The notes beneath the pieces are model-generated. The model did not search any database. It saw nothing but the letters and a program-made list of their open reading frames with translations, and had not been told where the DNA came from. The position numbers and the translations under genes are program-made. From Streptomyces cylindrosporus (GTDB lineage: Bacteria; Actinomycetota; Actinomycetes; Streptomycetales; Streptomycetaceae), in NCBI RefSeq assembly GCF_022698165.1, contig NZ_JALDAY010000002.1, positions 620,001 to 684,000 on the forward strand: a stretch of 64,000 nt of DNA, read 5' to 3'. Positions 61,994 through 64,000 of this stretch are shown piece by piece (within the stretch, counting starts at the first letter, position 1; every line of letters starts with the position of its first letter).

Positions 61994-63013
61994 TCAGGAC
62001 ACGCTGGCGGTCCGACGCTGAACCAGCACAGCCGCGACGATGATCGCGCCCTTGGCGATCTGCTGGACGTCGCTCTGCAGGTTGTTCAGGGCGAAGATGT
62101 TGGTGATCGTCGTGAAGATCAGGACACCCAGCACGGACCCGGTGATCGTCCCGCGCCCCCCGCTGAGCAGCGTGCCGCCGATGATCGCGGCGGCGATCGC
62201 GTCGAGCTCGTACAGGTTGCCGTTGGTGTTCTGGCCCGATCCCGACAGGATGATCAGCAGGAAGGCGGCGATGCCGCAGCACAGCCCGGACAGCAGGTAC
62301 AGGTAGAGGCGTTGGCGCCGGACGTCGATGCCGGCGAGCCGGGCGGCCTCCGCGTTGCCGCCGACGGCGACCGTGCGCCGCCCGAACGTCGTGCGGTTCA
62401 GGATCAGCCAGCCGATGATCGTGACCACGGCGAACACCATCACCAGCGGCGGGATGCCGAGCACGTAGGCGTCCCGCTCGCCCAGGTCGAGGATGCCGGG
62501 GATGGTGACGATCTGCGTCTTGCCGTCGGTGATCTGCAGGGCGAGGCCGCGCGCCGAGGCCAGCATCGCCAGGGTCGCGATGAACGGGACCATTCCGCCG
62601 TACGCGATGAGCAGCCCGTTCACGAGTCCGCAGCCCACGCCGACGATCACCGCCGTGAAGAGGACTCCCGCGAAGCCGTAGTCCTGGGTGGCCACCGTCG
62701 TCGCCCAGACCGAGGCCAGGGCGACGATCGCGCCGACCGAGAGGTCGATGCCGCCGGAGGTGATGACGAAGGTCATGCCGACGGTGACGACGCCGATCAC
62801 GGAGGCCTGGGTGAGGACGAGTTGGAGGTTGCGGGTGTCGAGGAACTCGTCGGGTTTGGTGATGCCGCCGGTCAGGACCAGCGCGGCGAGCACGCCGAGG
62901 AGGGAGAGGGTGCGGACGTCGGCCCGTGCCAACAGGCCGCGCCAGGAGGGGGGTTGACCCACCGACGGCACCTTGTCGGTGTTGTCCCGTGGCGGGGAGG
63001 CGTGCTGCGTCAT
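61994..63013 (-). CDS. Sugar ABC transporter permease (RbsC type)
   Basis: A 339-residue permease with about ten membrane segments. VTVGMTFVITSGGIDLSVGAIVALASV (about 74-100) is the family signature, and ALAMLASARGL and TFGRRTVAVGGNAEAARLAGI (about 216-236) are typical of BPD_transp_2. It overlaps the ATPase gene by 4 bases (ATGA) and precedes the binding protein. Confidence 0.9.
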   Translation of the reverse strand: MTQHASPPRDNTDKVPSVGQPPSWRGLLARADVRTLSLLGVLAALVLTGGITKPDEFLDTRNLQLVLTQASVIGVVTVGMTFVITSGGIDLSVGAIVALASVWATTVATQDYGFAGVLFTAVIVGVGCGLVNGLLIAYGGMVPFIATLAMLASARGLALQITDGKTQIVTIPGILDLGERDAYVLGIPPLVMVFAVVTIIGWLILNRTTFGRRTVAVGGNAEAARLAGIDVRRQRLYLYLLSGLCCGIAAFLLIILSGSGQNTNGNLYELDAIAAAIIGGTLLSGGRGTITGSVLGVLIFTTITNIFALNNLQSDVQQIAKGAIIVAAVLVQRRTASVS

Positions 63014-64000
63014 GACGTCGGGCTTCCTTCCATGACCAGGTCGAGTACGCGGTGTTCGTCGAGCTCCCGGGCGGGCGCCGTGTGGACGACGCGGCCCTCG
63101 CGGAGCACCAGTACGCGGTCGGCGAGGCCGAGCACCTCGGGGACCTCACTGGAGACCAGCAGCACGGCGAGGCCCTCGTCGGCGAGGCGGCGGATGACCG
63201 CGTAGAGCTCGGCGCGGGCGCCGACGTCGACGCCCCGGGTGGGTTCGTCGAGCAGCAGGACGCGGCAGCCGCGCAGCAGCCAGCGGGCCAGGACGGCCTT
63301 CTGCTGGTTGCCGCCGGACAGGGTGCGGATCGGCACGGCGGGATTGTCGGGGCGCAGCGACAGTTCGCGTGTCGCGGCGCGTGCCGCGCCCAGTTCGGCG
63401 CCCCTGTCGATCCAACCGCCGCGTGAGAAGCGGGACATGGAGGAGACCGAGACGTTGCGGGTGACGGATTCCAGCATCAGCAGGGCCTGCGCCTTGCGTT
63501 CCTCGGGTGCGAGCCCGAGCCCGGCCCGCACCGCCGCACGTACGCTCCCAGGACGCAACGCCCGCCCGTCGACCCGGACTTGGCCCGCACTCGGCTTACG
63601 GGCGCCGTAGATCGTCTCCAGGATCTCGGACCGCCCGGAGCCGACGAGCCCGGCCAGTCCGACGATTTCGCCGGGCCGCAGCACCAGGTCGAGCGGCTCG
63701 AACTCGCCGTCTCTCGCGAGCCCTTGGACCTCCAGCACGGGTGCGGCCTCCGGCGCGGACACGGGCCGCTCGGGGAAGACGTACTCCACGTTCCGGCCGG
63801 TCATCAGCGCGACCACGTCGCGCGTCGGCGTCGACTTCGCGGGCAGTCCGCCCGCCACCGCGCGGCCGTCCTTGAGCACGGTCACGCGGTCGCCGATGCG
63901 GCGGATCTCCTCCAGGCGGTGGGAGATGTAGACGACGGCGACTCCGTCGGCGGTCAGGTCGCCGACGATGCGGAAGAGGTTGTCGACCTCGTCCGGGTCG
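63010..64000 (-). CDS. Sugar ABC transporter ATP-binding protein (RbsA type), C-terminal part
   Basis: The gene runs off the right end; about 329 residues are visible. The first nucleotide-binding domain shows its D-loop and switch His (VAVVYISHRLEEIRRIGDRV), and the second domain is complete: degenerate Walker A GLVGSGRSE, signature LSGGNQQKAVLARWL and Walker B VLLLDEPTRGVDVG, as in RbsA/XylG proteins, where the second domain is less active. It powers the permease encoded next. Confidence 0.92.
   Translation of the reverse strand, partial: DPDEVDNLFRIVGDLTADGVAVVYISHRLEEIRRIGDRVTVLKDGRAVAGGLPAKSTPTRDVVALMTGRNVEYVFPERPVSAPEAAPVLEVQGLARDGEFEPLDLVLRPGEIVGLAGLVGSGRSEILETIYGARKPSAGQVRVDGRALRPGSVRAAVRAGLGLAPEERKAQALLMLESVTRNVSVSSMSRFSRGGWIDRGAELGAARAATRELSLRPDNPAVPIRTLSGGNQQKAVLARWLLRGCRVLLLDEPTRGVDVGARAELYAVIRRLADEGLAVLLVSSEVPEVLGLADRVLVLREGRVVHTAPARELDEHRVLDLVMEGSPTS

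Overview
The window is high-GC actinobacterial DNA, almost certainly from a Streptomyces chromosome. It shows GTG and TTG starts behind GGAGG-type ribosome binding sites, F420-dependent oxidoreductases, Tat and lipoprotein signal peptides, and genes of recognisable Streptomyces families (EboA and EboE, a UbiA prenyltransferase of the Ebo type, DUF2637, phiSA1p31-like proteins). No rRNA and no CRISPR array were seen; there is one tRNA.

Bases 1 to about 20665 are the right-hand part of a temperate phage, probably an integrated prophage, with slightly lower GC than the host DNA. Order: the 3' end of a beta-helix tail spike gene, endolysin, two holin-like proteins, dNMP kinase, RecB/Cas4-like exonuclease, a Gp3-like protein (the family of the phiC31 recombination directionality factor), many small proteins, a Hjc-like resolvase, primase-helicase, a frame-split cytosine methyltransferase, family A DNA polymerase, a strongly divergent sigma-factor-like protein, a DUF2637 membrane protein and several small genes. 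All genes point right. Integrase and repressor are not visible. The phage carries several families of short repeats: eight copies of a 28-bp element starting GGGGACGTCC upstream of genes; palindromes CTCAATTGAG inside promoter spacers; an AGGCGCCT element next to start sites; hairpins with a TGACGGGGTC core; and eleven copies of CGTTAACG. At about 20665 the phage joins the 3' remnant of a host gene, which suggests integration inside that gene.

From 20.9 to 26.2 kb lie an LLM oxidoreductase, a second elongation factor G, a TerB protein and an acyltransferase. From 26.3 to 31.6 kb a tight four-gene operon encodes a DUF4365 nuclease-like protein, two unknown proteins and a 1018-residue protein joining an AAA-type ATPase to a HerA-type ATPase. 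It looks like an undescribed or little-described DNA-targeting, probably antiphage, system and sits just downstream of tRNA-Leu(GAG). A MarR regulator and a divergent LLM oxidoreductase follow.

From 33.6 to 45.4 kb is an oxalate catabolism locus. A leftward operon (SucC-like, SucD-like, aldehyde dehydrogenase) diverges from a rightward operon (oxalyl-CoA decarboxylase-like enzyme, formyl-CoA transferase, single-chain acyl-CoA synthetase, two oxalate/formate antiporters). An 8-8-8 inverted repeat between them is a likely shared operator.

From 45.4 to 54.4 kb an eight-gene leftward operon matches the ebo metabolite-export cluster, with an inositol-phosphate-synthase-like gene where other ebo clusters have a dehydroquinate-synthase-like gene. 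From 54.6 to the end another leftward set (ABC sugar importer, Gfo/Idh/MocA dehydrogenase, sugar isomerase, secreted glucose/sorbosone dehydrogenase, ThuA/DUF1080 lipoprotein) appears to import and oxidise a sugar or polyol.
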